Below, one piece after another: positions 8,858-18,000 of a DNA stretch of 64,000 nt. Location of the stretch: NCBI RefSeq assembly GCF_947499845.1, contig NZ_CANMPM010000002.1, forward strand, positions 124,001 to 188,000. The letters are read 5' to 3'. Within the stretch, counting starts at the first letter, position 1. Every line of letters begins with the position of its first letter. The DNA is from an uncultured Pseudokineococcus sp. Lineage in GTDB: Bacteria > Actinomycetota > Actinomycetes > Actinomycetales > Quadrisphaeraceae. Position numbers and translations under genes: made by a program. The notes beneath the pieces were generated by a model. The model saw only the letters and a program-made list of their open reading frames with translations. It was not told the DNA's origin and made no database searches.

Positions 8858-9592
8858 GTGGGCGGAGAGCGCGCGGGGGGCCGGGCCGGGACCGACCGGG
8901 GCGGGATGGACCGGGGCGGGGCGGACGCGACCGGGTGGGCGGCCGACGGGCCGGGGGCGGCCGAGCCCACCAAGGCGGAGATCCGCCGCGCCGTCCTCGC
9001 GCGACGCCGTCAGCGCCCCGCCGAGGAGCGGGTCGACTTGGCGGTGCGCCTGCGCGACGTCGTCCTCGGCACGGGCCTGCTGCCCCACGAGGGCGGCACG
9101 GTCGCCTGCTACGCCTCCCGGGGCGGCGAGCCCGGCACGGCGGCGCTCGTGCGGGCGCTCGCGGCCCGCGGCACCACGGTGCTCCTGCCCCACACCCACG
9201 ACGGCTCCGACGGCCGCGGCACGCGGCTCGGCTGGGGCCGCGCGCCCGGCACGGCCCCGGGCTCCGCGCCCGGTCGCCCGGGCGCCGGCGACGAGGCGCC
9301 CCTGGTGCCCGGCCCCGACCTCGGCCCCGGGGCTCTGCAGGCGGCCGACGTCGTCCTCGTCCCCGCCCTCGCCGTCGACACGGCGGGCCGCCGCCTCGGC
9401 AAGGGGGGCGGGTACTACGACCGGGCGCTCGGCGAGCTGCGCGACCACCGCGGCTGGCTGCCGCCGGTCGTCGCGCTCGTCCACGACGACGAGGTGCTCG
9501 ACGCCGCCGTGGAGCCCGTGCCGGCGGAGGCGCACGACGTCCGCGTCAGCCACGTCGCCACGCCGGGCCGCTGGATGCGCGTCGACGGGTAG
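8858..9592 (+). CDS. 5-formyltetrahydrofolate cyclo-ligase
   Basis: An enzyme that uses ATP to convert 5-formyl-THF to 5,10-methenyl-THF, returning it to one-carbon metabolism. The conserved core starts at TKAEIRRAVLARRR; the signature GKGGGYYDRAL near residue 180 is canonical, and an acidic/His-rich C-terminus closes the fold. The start is uncertain: the GTG at 8858 (244 aa) and the ATG at 8906 (228 aa) are both longer than the usual 190-200 aa and neither has a clear ribosome-binding site. The gene diverges from galU and converges on the penicillin-acylase gene. Confidence 0.9.
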   Translation: MGGERAGGRAGTDRGGMDRGGADATGWAADGPGAAEPTKAEIRRAVLARRRQRPAEERVDLAVRLRDVVLGTGLLPHEGGTVACYASRGGEPGTAALVRALAARGTTVLLPHTHDGSDGRGTRLGWGRAPGTAPGSAPGRPGAGDEAPLVPGPDLGPGALQAADVVLVPALAVDTAGRRLGKGGGYYDRALGELRDHRGWLPPVVALVHDDEVLDAAVEPVPAEAHDVRVSHVATPGRWMRVDG

Positions 9593-9649
9593 CCGGCGGG
9601 TGGTCGACGGCGCCGCCGGGCCGGCGCCGCGCCCGCCGTCCGCCCGGCG

Positions 9650-12328
9650 TCAGCCCGCGGACGTCGAGCGGGGCGTGAGGACCAGCTCGTCGCGGGCGGC
9701 GTCCTCGACGGCGCCCGGCGTCGAGGGCCACGGGAAGGTGCGGCCCTCCGCCCACGCGCCGAGCTGGTCGGTGGCGTGGCCGCTCCAGGGGTGCTCGCTG
9801 ACGCCCGCGAGGTCGAGCCAGCGGGAGGCGTCGAGGTCGGCGAGGTCCACGACCATGCGCATCGAGGGCACCGCCGTCACGCCGTAGCCCTCGCGGGCGT
9901 CCCAGGAGGTGGCGTCGACGAGCGAGGTGCTGCCGCCGAGGTCGACGGGGCCGGCCGTCCACAGCGCGCGCACGGGCGCCGGCACCGACTCGTCGCCCAG
10001 CACGTCCTGGCGGAGCACGAGGCGGTGCAGGCGGCCCCACTCCCAGTCCTGCGGGTCGGCCCCGAGGGTCGCGGTGAGCTCCAGGCGCGCCTGCTGCAGC
10101 GCGCGGCCGAGCACCTGGTCGCGGGTCTCGACGACGGCCGGCGTCGTCGCGTCGTCCCACCAGGGGCTCTCCGGGTCCTCGAGGAGCTGGCCGACGACGG
10201 TGAACCAGCGGCTCCCGCCCCGCGGCTGCGCCGTCTCGGGCAGCTGGTCAGCGAAGGTGAGGCGCAGGAGCGTCGACCAGACGGCGTTGTAGTACGCCGC
10301 GGGGGCGCTGTCGGCCGTGGTCGTGCCGTCCCAGCCGCGCAGCAGCTCGACCGCCTCGCGGGTGAAGGCCCGGCGCTCCGGGCTGGAGCCCGGGTCCTGG
10401 GGCAGCGGCGCGTCGAGCAGGTACGGGACGAGGACCTCCGCGAAGGGGTCCACCCGGTCGGTCTGCAGGGCCTCCACGTCGTCGGCCGTGACGGGACGGC
10501 CCGCCGCCACCTGCTCCTCGAGGACCTCGCGGATGCGCTGGGCGCGGTGGCCCATGTCCGGGTCGGCGGTGAGGAAGGGGTCGAAGGCGTCGGTGATGCG
10601 CTGGTTGGCGCTGACGACGAGCCCGTCCGGGGGGTCGAGGACGGACGGCATGTCCGCGAAGGGCACGGCGCCGACCCAGTCGTAGTCGGGGTCCCAGCCG
10701 GGGCGGGGCCACGTGCCGGTGCCCTGCCCGAGGCCGGCGCCCGGCTGGCGAAGGGGCACGACCCCGGAGGCCTGGTACCCGATGCTGCCGCTCGTGTCGG
10801 CGTAGACGATGTTCTGGCCCGGCACGACGAAGAGGGAGGCGGCCTCCCGGACGTCGTCCCAGTCCTGCGCCGCGTCGAGCGCGAAGACGGCGTCCATCGT
10901 GCGACCGGGCTGCAGCGCGGTCCACGACAGCGCGACGGCGTAGCCGTCGGAGCCGGCGGGCGGGGCGTCCTCGGGCACCGGCGCGGCCCGCCCGGCGGCG
11001 GCCAGCTCGGGCACGACGTCGGACAGCAGCGGCCCGTGGCCGGAGCTGCGCACCTGGATGGCCACGTCCTCGCCGCCGGCGACGCGGATGGTCTCGGTGC
11101 GGGTGGTGAGGGGGACCTGCTCGCCCGCGCGGAGGGCAGCGCCGTCCCGGACGCGCTCGAGGTAGAGGTCGGTGACGTCCGAGCCGGTGTTCGTGAACCC
11201 CCACGCGACGTCGGCGGTGTGGCCGATGACGACGCCGGGCATCCCCGCGAAGGAGAAGCCGCTGACGTCGAAGGGGCAGTCCGCGTCCACCTCGGTGCAG
11301 TGCAGCCCGACCTGCGACCAGGTGCTGGGGAAGCTCGCGGCGAGGTGGGGGTCGTTCGCGAGCAGCGGCTCGCCCGAGGCGGTGTGCTCGCCCGAGACCG
11401 CCCACGCGTTCGAGCCGATGCCCCCGGTGGCGCCGGAGCCGTCTCCGAGGAGGTCGGGCACGGCGGCGAGCGCCCGGTCGGCGCCCGCGACGGGGTCGGC
11501 AGGGTCGGCGAGGGCGGCCACGACGCCGGCGAGCACCTCGTCGTCCGCATCGCCGCCGGACGCCGCTGCGCCACGGGTCGCCGTGGCGGCGTCCGACGTC
11601 GTGGCGGCCGCGGGCGCGAGGGAGCCCACCGCCCCCACCACGGGCTCGCCGACCGAGGCCGACGGCGGCGGGAAGAGCTGCTCGACGAGGCCGACGTCGC
11701 CCACGGCGCCGTACGCCGCGGCGCGGGCCAGCTCGTCGGAGTAGTTGGCGCGCAGCGACCAGGCCATGGCCTTGAGCCACGCGAGGGAGTCGACGGGCGT
11801 CCACTCCTCGACGGGCCCGAGGTCCACGCGCGTGCCCAGCGCCGTGTACGCGGCCGAGAGCTCGCTGGGCGAGCGCCCGCCCGTGTAGGCGTTGACGCCG
11901 TCCGCGTAGGCCTCGAGGTAGGCGCGGGTCTCCGGGGCCAGGAGGGGCAGCTCGGCCTCGGCGACGCGCCGCCAGCCCATGGTGCGGACGACGGCGTCGG
12001 CCTCCACGGCGCCCGGGGCGTCCCCCACGAGCTCGGCGAGGCGGCCCGCCGTCACGTGGCGGCGGAAGTCCATCTGGAAGAAGCGGTCCTGGGCGTGGAC
12101 GTACCCCTGCGCGAAGAAGAGGTCCTCGGGGTCCTCGGCGTAGACCTGGGGCACGCCGCGCGCGTCGCGCAGCACGCGCACCTGGGCGCCGAGGCCCGGG
12201 ACGGCCACCTCGCCGGAGGTGTCGGGCAGCGGGCGGCGGAGCAGGACGACGACGGCCGTGACCGCGACGAGCGCCACCACGAGCACCACGGCGAGGGCGA
12301 CGACGCCGGCGGATCGTGGTCGGGGCAC
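9650..12328 (-). CDS. penicillin acylase family protein (Ntn hydrolase), membrane-anchored
   Basis: An 892-aa N-terminal-nucleophile hydrolase precursor. A single N-terminal hydrophobic helix (residues ~8-30) acts as signal or anchor, placing the enzyme outside the membrane. The alpha chain contains VRVLRDARGVPQVYAEDPED and FAQGYVHAQDRFFQMD, typical of the family. The self-cleavage site GIGSNAWAVSG at about residue 300 supplies the new N-terminal Ser nucleophile, followed by LLANDPHL and, later, SANQRITDAF. Family members hydrolyse amides such as penicillins, acyl-homoserine lactones or cyclic imides; the substrate here is unknown. The GTG start is 6 nt from TACCCT, suggesting a leaderless mRNA. 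Confidence 0.93.
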   Translation of the reverse strand: MPRPRSAGVVALAVVLVVALVAVTAVVVLLRRPLPDTSGEVAVPGLGAQVRVLRDARGVPQVYAEDPEDLFFAQGYVHAQDRFFQMDFRRHVTAGRLAELVGDAPGAVEADAVVRTMGWRRVAEAELPLLAPETRAYLEAYADGVNAYTGGRSPSELSAAYTALGTRVDLGPVEEWTPVDSLAWLKAMAWSLRANYSDELARAAAYGAVGDVGLVEQLFPPPSASVGEPVVGAVGSLAPAAATTSDAATATRGAAASGGDADDEVLAGVVAALADPADPVAGADRALAAVPDLLGDGSGATGGIGSNAWAVSGEHTASGEPLLANDPHLAASFPSTWSQVGLHCTEVDADCPFDVSGFSFAGMPGVVIGHTADVAWGFTNTGSDVTDLYLERVRDGAALRAGEQVPLTTRTETIRVAGGEDVAIQVRSSGHGPLLSDVVPELAAAGRAAPVPEDAPPAGSDGYAVALSWTALQPGRTMDAVFALDAAQDWDDVREAASLFVVPGQNIVYADTSGSIGYQASGVVPLRQPGAGLGQGTGTWPRPGWDPDYDWVGAVPFADMPSVLDPPDGLVVSANQRITDAFDPFLTADPDMGHRAQRIREVLEEQVAAGRPVTADDVEALQTDRVDPFAEVLVPYLLDAPLPQDPGSSPERRAFTREAVELLRGWDGTTTADSAPAAYYNAVWSTLLRLTFADQLPETAQPRGGSRWFTVVGQLLEDPESPWWDDATTPAVVETRDQVLGRALQQARLELTATLGADPQDWEWGRLHRLVLRQDVLGDESVPAPVRALWTAGPVDLGGSTSLVDATSWDAREGYGVTAVPSMRMVVDLADLDASRWLDLAGVSEHPWSGHATDQLGAWAEGRTFPWPSTPGAVEDAARDELVLTPRSTSAG

Positions 12329-12334
12329 GCGGCG

Positions 12335-12340
12335 AGGGTA
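12335..12340 (-). promoter_or_regulatory. -10 hexamer of the penicillin-acylase gene (leaderless type)
   Basis: TACCCT on the coding strand, 6 nt from the GTG start at 12328. Confidence 0.45.
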
Positions 12341-12494
12341 GCCGCCGCCCCGCGACGGCCCCCGCTCCCGGACGCCCGCGCCCGGCGGCGGGTCGACCGT
12401 GGTGGGGCGGGCGCGCGCGGGTCGGCCGGGCGGGTCGGCCGTGGCGGGTCGGCCGTGGCCGGGCGGCGCGGAGCACCCACGCGCCCGGGGCGAG

Positions 12495-12526
12495 TAGCCT
12501 TGGCACTCGCGGCGGCCGAGTGCCAG
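12495..12526 (+). promoter_or_regulatory. CIRCE element (HrcA operator) at a -10 hexamer
   Basis: TGGCACTC (12501-12508), 9-nt spacer, GAGTGCCA (12518-12525) is a perfect inverted repeat with the exact spacing of CIRCE, the HrcA operator; actinobacterial sites read CTGGCACTC-N9-GAGTGCCAG. TAGCCT at 12495-12500 would be the -10, so the operator covers the expected start of transcription. This puts the FmdB-family gene 78 nt downstream under heat-shock repression by HrcA. Confidence 0.8.
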
Positions 12527-12603
12527 CCGCCGGCGGTCCCCCGGGCCCGCCCGCTCCGAGCTCCGCCCACCGCCGCCCGTCGGCGCGACCCCGTGGAGGC
12601 CCC

Positions 12604-12990
12604 GTGCCCGTCTACGCCTACCGCTGCACCGAGTGCGGCACCCCGCTCGAGGTGCAGCAGTCCTTCAGCGACCCCAGCCTCACCGAGTGCCCCACCTGCT
12701 CGGGGCGCCTGCGCAAGGTCTTCAGCACGGTGGGCATCGTCTTCAAGGGGTCCGGCTTCTACCGCAACGACTCCCGCACCGGCACGGGCAGCGGCGGGTC
12801 CGGCGGCGCGGCGAGCGGTGGCAGCGGGTCCGGGAGCGCCTCGGGCAGCGGGTCCGGGAGCAGCGGCACGTCCGAGGGCGGCTCCGGCAGCAGCGCGTCG
12901 ACCACGACGGCGGGCTCCGGCTCCTCCGGCGGCGCGGGCTCGTCGAGCCCGTCCGGCGGCTCGAGCTCCTCCGCCGGCTCCGCCGCCTGA
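12604..12990 (+). CDS. FmdB-family zinc-ribbon protein with Ser/Gly-rich tail
   Basis: A 128-aa protein. Residues 1-50 are a CxxC...CxxC zinc ribbon (YRCTECGTPLE, ECPTCSGRLRKVF) followed by the family's VGIVFKGSGFYRND segment. The remaining ~75 residues are almost only Gly, Ser, Ala and Thr, presumably disordered. FmdB proteins are small regulators or metal-binding factors of uncertain role. The GTG has a good ribosome-binding site (GTGGAGGCC). A CIRCE box upstream predicts HrcA control, which is uncommon for this family. The SAF-domain gene and mscL follow on the same strand, a frequent actinobacterial arrangement. Confidence 0.92.
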   Translation: MPVYAYRCTECGTPLEVQQSFSDPSLTECPTCSGRLRKVFSTVGIVFKGSGFYRNDSRTGTGSGGSGGAASGGSGSGSASGSGSGSSGTSEGGSGSSASTTTAGSGSSGGAGSSSPSGGSSSSAGSAA

Positions 12991-13091
12991 CTCGGAGGCC
13001 CGGGCGCGTCGCGGTCCTGCGCACAGCCGGCGTCGTCCGGGCGCCCGTCCACAGCCCGCCCCTGACGGGGCCGCCGGTGCCGCCGCGCTCC

Positions 13092-13097
13092 TAGCGT
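13092..13097 (+). promoter_or_regulatory. -10 hexamer of the SAF-domain gene (leaderless type)
   Basis: TAGCGT followed by 6 nt and the GTG at 13104. Confidence 0.45.
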
Positions 13098-13103
13098 CCC
13101 GGT

Positions 13104-13889
13104 GTGGCCACCCCCCGCTCCGACCGCGCGCGAGCCCTGCGCGCCGAGCGCCGTCGGCCCGGGGCGCCGTCGAGGTGGTCGCGGCACCGGCGCGGGAATC
13201 CCGTCGGGGGCTCCGTGCGGGAGGCGCTGGCGGCCCGGCTGCCGCAGTGGTCGGGGCGCCGCCTCGTCGCGGCCCTCCTGCTCGCCGCCGCGGCGGGCAC
13301 CGCGGTGCAGGCCCTGCAGCCGGCGCCGGCGGTGGAGGACGGCACGGTCGTCGTCCTCACGGCCGACGCGCCCGCCGGGCACGTCCTGCGGGCGACCGAC
13401 GTGCGCGCCGCCCCGGCCCCGCCCGGGCTCGTGCCCCGCGGCGCCGCCGCGTCGACCGCCGCGGCCGTCGGACGCCGCCTGGCCTCCCCCGCCCGCGAGG
13501 GCGAGGTCGTCACCGACGCCCGCCTCGCCGGCCCCGGGCTGCTCGCCGGGGCCCGCGCCGGGGACGTGGCGGTCGGCCTGCCGCTCCCCGCGGCCTCGAG
13601 CGAGCTCGTCGCGCCCGGCGACGCCGTCCTCGTCCTCGCCGCCCCCGCCGACCCCCTGCTCAGCGACCCGTCGGCAGCCACCGCCCCCGGCGCCGCCGTC
13701 GTCGCGGAGCGCGCCGTCGTCCTGCGGGTGCCCGAGCGCGGCGGCGACGGCGCGCTCGGTCCGCTCGGCGGCGCGGACCCGGCGGGCGGTGTCGTCGTCC
13801 TGGCGCTGGGCCGCGACGAGGCCCGGGGCGTGGCCGCGGCCGTCGCCGCCGGGAGCGGCGTGCAGCTCGCCCTGCTGCCCGACCGGTGA
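13104..13889 (+). CDS. SAF-domain protein, CpaB/RcpC-like
   Basis: A 261-aa protein with a basic N-terminus, one membrane helix (LVAALLLAAAAGTAVQAL, about residues 55-72) and an extracytoplasmic SAF domain (TVVVLTADAPAGHVLRATDV and LASPAREGEVVTDARL), then a beta-rich C-terminus. CpaB/RcpC proteins line the outer part of Flp/Tad pilus machines, but no tad genes are near. In actinobacteria this gene commonly sits alone between fmdB and mscL, so the pilus role is only a family analogy. The GTG start is supported by TAGCGT 6 nt upstream. Confidence 0.85.
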   Translation: MATPRSDRARALRAERRRPGAPSRWSRHRRGNPVGGSVREALAARLPQWSGRRLVAALLLAAAAGTAVQALQPAPAVEDGTVVVLTADAPAGHVLRATDVRAAPAPPGLVPRGAAASTAAAVGRRLASPAREGEVVTDARLAGPGLLAGARAGDVAVGLPLPAASSELVAPGDAVLVLAAPADPLLSDPSAATAPGAAVVAERAVVLRVPERGGDGALGPLGGADPAGGVVVLALGRDEARGVAAAVAAGSGVQLALLPDR

Positions 13890-14112
13890 CGCCGCGCCCG
13901 TGCCCCTGCCCGTGGTCCCGCCCGCGCCCCCGAGCCCTGCCCCGAGCCCTGCCCGCGAGTCGCGTCCCGGGACGCGTCCTGCGCGGACGCCCCCCGGAGC
14001 GGTGCCCGGAGTGCGAGGGTTCGCAGCGTCCGCCGTCCGGCGGGCGGTCCGGACGGCGCCGGCCGGGCGGGCGAGGACGGCGGGCCGGGCCCGCCCCCAC
14101 CGAGGAGGGCAC

Positions 14113-14592
14113 GTGCTCAGCGGCTTCAAGGACTTCATCCTGCGCGGCAACGTCATCGACCTGGCCATCGCGGTCGTCATCGGCGCCGCCTTCACGGCCA
14201 TCGTCACGGCCATCAGCACGGACGTGTTCGGCAACCTCATCGCCGCGATCTTCGACGCCGAGGACATCGGGACGCTGGGGGTGGACATCCCGAGCCGGAC
14301 CGGCGACGGCGCCACCACCATCGTCTTCGGGACGACGATCGCCGCGCTCCTCAACTTCCTCATCGTCGCGGCGGTGCTGTACTTCCTCGTCGTCGTCCCG
14401 ATGAACCGCCTGCTCGCCCTGCGCAAGCAGGGCGCGGAGCCCGACGTCGCCGCTCCGAGCGAGGACATCCTGCTGCTGCAGGAGATCCGCGACCTCCTCG
14501 CCGCCCAGCGGGCCGCGAGCGCTGCCGGTGGGGACGGCGACGCCGCGGACGGCGCGGGCCCGGCCGGTCAGCGGGGCCCCGAGCTCCCCTGA
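14113..14592 (+). CDS. mscL: large-conductance mechanosensitive channel MscL
   Basis: A 159-aa inner-membrane channel that opens under hypo-osmotic tension. It starts LSGFKDFILRGNVIDLAIAV, the conserved N-terminal amphipathic helix plus TM1. After a periplasmic loop, TM2 is IAALLNFLIVAAVLYFLVVV followed by PMNRL. The C-terminal helix carries EDILLLQEIRDLL, and an Ala/Gly-rich extension follows. The GTG is preceded by a strong ribosome-binding site (GAGGAGGGC). Confidence 0.96.
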   Translation: MLSGFKDFILRGNVIDLAIAVVIGAAFTAIVTAISTDVFGNLIAAIFDAEDIGTLGVDIPSRTGDGATTIVFGTTIAALLNFLIVAAVLYFLVVVPMNRLLALRKQGAEPDVAAPSEDILLLQEIRDLLAAQRAASAAGGDGDAADGAGPAGQRGPELP

Positions 14593-14702
14593 GGCCCCGG
14601 CGCGGCCCGGCCGGCGGCTCCTCCTCGCGGGGCGCCCGGGCGACGCCGCTCCCGCACCGAGGAGGACGACGAGCGCCGCCCGCGTGCCCGTCGCCGGCGG
14701 GC

Positions 14703-15023
14703 TCACCAGTGCGGCGGCCGCTCCCGCAGGTAGCGCTCGTCGTCCTCCTCGTCGGCGCGCTCGCCCCAGGCCTCGGGACGGTCCTCGGCCGCCCGGTCGG
14801 GCAGCACGGGCGGCTCGCCCGCGCCGCGCCCCCCACCGGCCGGGCCCCGCGCCCCCCGGGGCCCGCGCGGCGAGGCCGCCTCGCCCGTCGCGGCCTCCCC
14901 GCCCGCCGTCGCGCGCTGGCCCGTCGTCGCGCGCTGGCCCGTCGTCGCGTCCGGGCCCGTCGTCGCGCGGGGCCGCCGCCCGTCGTCGCCCCCGTCCGTC
15001 CGGCCCGAGCCGCCCCGCGTCAC
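14703..15023 (-). CDS. conserved small actinobacterial protein of unknown function
   Basis: A 106-aa acidic/Arg-rich protein whose GTG overlaps the stop of the helicase-like gene (GTGA), so it is translated with it. Only the C-terminus looks conserved: a DDERYLRERPPHW ending, which I recall from small proteins encoded beside similar helicase genes in other actinobacteria. The middle is an ATTGQR-type repeat coded by an 18-nt tandem repeat. No domain is recognised. A role with the helicase-like protein is inferred from coupling only. Confidence 0.65.
   Translation of the reverse strand: MTRGGSGRTDGGDDGRRPRATTGPDATTGQRATTGQRATAGGEAATGEAASPRGPRGARGPAGGGRGAGEPPVLPDRAAEDRPEAWGERADEEDDERYLRERPPHW
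14905..14970. repeat. 18-nt in-frame tandem repeat
   Basis: Between three and four copies of an 18-nt unit (GTCGTCGCGCGCTGGCCC and variants) inside the small gene; each unit adds six residues (ATTGQR-like). Confidence 0.7.
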
Positions 15024-18000
15024 CGGGGCGCTCCCGCTCCGGGGCGCCGCGCCGCCGCGAGGACGTCCGCCACCTCGCGCGCGGGGTCCACGAGGAGGCC
15101 GAGGGAGGCCACGTGCGCCACGGCCCAGCCCTGGCGGCGCAGCGCCGCCGCCTCGGCGACCCGCCGCACGGGGTCCGCGGCCGTCGGGCCGGTCTCCGGC
15201 CCGGGCGGGCGCACGTCCGGCAGGACGGCCGCGCAGCGCCCGTCGCGCAGGCGGACCGACAGGTCGGGGTCCCCCGGCCGCTCCGCGGCGCGCACGTGGG
15301 CCCCGGCCTCCCCCAGGCGCTCCACGAGCGCGGCGACCAGCGGGTCGGCGCCCCCGTCGTCGGCGCCGGTGCCGGCGCCGGTGTCGGCGTCGGCGCCGGT
15401 CGGGGCGGCCAGGCGCGCGTGCGCCCCGAGGGCGCGCGCGGCGTCGTCGCCCGGCGGCAGGAGGTCCTCCGGCGCCACGTCCGGCGGAGCGGCGTCCACG
15501 ACCCCCGAGGGCCCTGCCGGCCCCTCCGCGGCGCCGCCTCCGGCGCCGCTGCCCGGGGCCGTGCCGGGACCGTCCGCCGAGGGGTGAGCGGCGCGGTGCC
15601 GCTCGTCCGCGTCCTCGACCGCGACGAGGAGGGCGCGCAGCGCCCGAGCGCCCGGTGTGCGCAGCCGGTCGGGGGCGAGGTCCTCCGCCGCGAGGCACGT
15701 GACCACGACGAGCCGCCGCCGGGCTCCCGCCACGGCGTCGGCCAGCGCGGCGGCGCCCCCTGCGGCGTCGAGGGGCCCGAAGGCCCCGGGCACCCGCCCG
15801 CGCTCCGTCGGCGCGAACGCCCCGGACAGGACGACGACGTCGCGGACGCAGCCCTGCGCGCGCCCCACGTCGGTGACGACGAGCGGCTCGTCGCTCCGCG
15901 CCGAGCGCGCGACCGCGGCGGCGAGCGCGGCGTCGGCGGCCACGGCCGCCCGCAGGGCGTCGGCGACGCGACGGGCGTGCCCGCGGGTGACGGCGACGAC
16001 GGCGAGCGAGCGCTCGGGGTCCTCCCGCAGGTGGCCGACGGCCGTCTCGACGACGGCGTCCACCTCGACGTCGAGCGAGTGCACGACGCCCTCGGCGGAG
16101 GCCCGGCCGCGGCCGTCCACCCGGCGCAGCACGACCGGCCAGGCCCCGGGCGGCGCGGGCACGGCGTCGTCCCACCCGGTCGCCGGGTCCCCGTCCGGGG
16201 AGGCGCTGCCGGTGGACTCGACGCCCGTGGAGGCGCTGCCCGACGGGGTGCCGCCCGACGCGGCGCCCGGCTCCCCGGTGGCGGGCTCGAGGGCCTCGGC
16301 GCGCACGGCGGCGACGACGGGCCCGAGCTGGCGCGGCAGCCGGTGCGAGCGCCCGAGGGAGCGCTCCTCCAGCAGGCCGGCGGTGGCGGCCAGGAGGCTC
16401 GTCGGCGCCCCCTCCCCCGGGTGCTCGGGAGCCGGCGCGCCGACGACGGCCGACGACGGGGGCGGGCCGGCCGGGTCGCCGACGACGAGCACCTGCGCCC
16501 CGCGCGCCAGGGCGAGCGCCCCCTCGGGCACCCCGGCGGCGTGCGCGTCGAGCAGGACGACGAGGTCGACGGCCCCCTGGGCGGCGGGGCCGAGGACCGC
16601 GGGCAGGGCCAGGAGGCTGGCGGCGTCGACCGCACCCACCGCCCCGGCGGTCGCCAGGAGGTCGGCGGCCTCGCGCCGTCGACGCGCCGCCGTCCCGGCG
16701 ACGAGCTGCTCGCGGGCGGCGGCGGCGCTCGCGGGCCGCAGGTCGTCGAGGACGCCCCGGCGCCCGGCCTCCGCGAGCGCGGAGGCGCGGACGACGAGCT
16801 CGGCCTCGGCGGCGGCGTCGTCCTCGTCGACGCCCCTGCGCCCGTCGGCGCCCCTCGGCCCCCCGTGGTGGTGGGCGGCGGCGCGGTCGCGGAGGTCCTC
16901 GACGAGGCCGCCGAGGCCGAGCTCGCCGAGCCGGACGAGCACGTCGACGCGCGCCGGCAGGTCACCGCGGGCGTCGTCGTCGTCGGCCATGGCCCACAGG
17001 CGCCCGGTGAGGGAGGACAGGTCGGCGTCGCGCAGGCCGGCCCCCGCGCGCGTGCCGCGCAGCACCGGCTCGAGCCGGTCGAGCTCCGCGACGACGTCGG
17101 CGAGCGCCCGCTGCGCCTCGGCGATGCCGTGCGGGACGTGGGGGCGGCCGCCGTCCTCGGCCGCGGCCGACCACGCCCGCCGCTCGGCGTCGGCCCGGCG
17201 CAGCGACGTGCGCAGGTCCGCCGGGCGGGCTCCCGGGCGCACCACCTCGGCCACGACCTTCTGCGCCGTGCGGCGCGTGCGCCAGGTCGCGTCCTGGCCG
17301 AGGGCGCGCACGAGCTCGCCGAGGGGGCGCTCGTAGACGCCCGGCGAGAAGTCCTCGAGGGTGCCCCGGACGTCGACGAGGAGCCGCAGCCGCTGCTCCA
17401 CCTCCGCGGCGGTGGCCGGGCGCCGCAGGCCCGTGCGCTCCCCCAGCGCGTCGAGGTGCTCGGCGAGCCGGGGCAGGCGGGTGCCCGCCAGCTCCTCGGC
17501 CCGGCGGCGGGCGACGCGGGCCTCCTCGCCCGAGCCGAGCGCGGCGCCCGCCCACGGGCTGGAGGCGAGCTCGGGGCGGAAGGCGCCGAGGCGGGCCGCC
17601 TCGCGCGCGTGCCCGACGACGCGCCCGAGGCCCTCGGCCGCCGTCGCGCGCACGCCGTCCGCGTCGAGGCGCACCGCGCTGCGCGGCGGCCGGGGGGCCC
17701 GCGCGAGCCGCACGAGGGCGTGGGCTCCGGCGAGGACGCCCGCGTCGAGGCCGTCGCCGGCCGGGACGTCGAGGGCGCGGGCGCCCGCGCGCAGGCGGGC
17801 GGCGGCCGCGTCGGGGCCCGCCCCCTCCTGCGCGCCGACGTCCCCGGCGTCCCCGGCGTCCCCGGCCGGCTGGGGCGCTCCGGGACGGGCGGCGGGCTCG
17901 CCCGCGAGGTCGCCGAGGCCCGTGGCGGCGAGACGGGCGAGGACGTCGTGCGCCTCGCCCGTCCCCGGGGCGACGACGAGGCAGCGGCGGCCGGCGCCGA

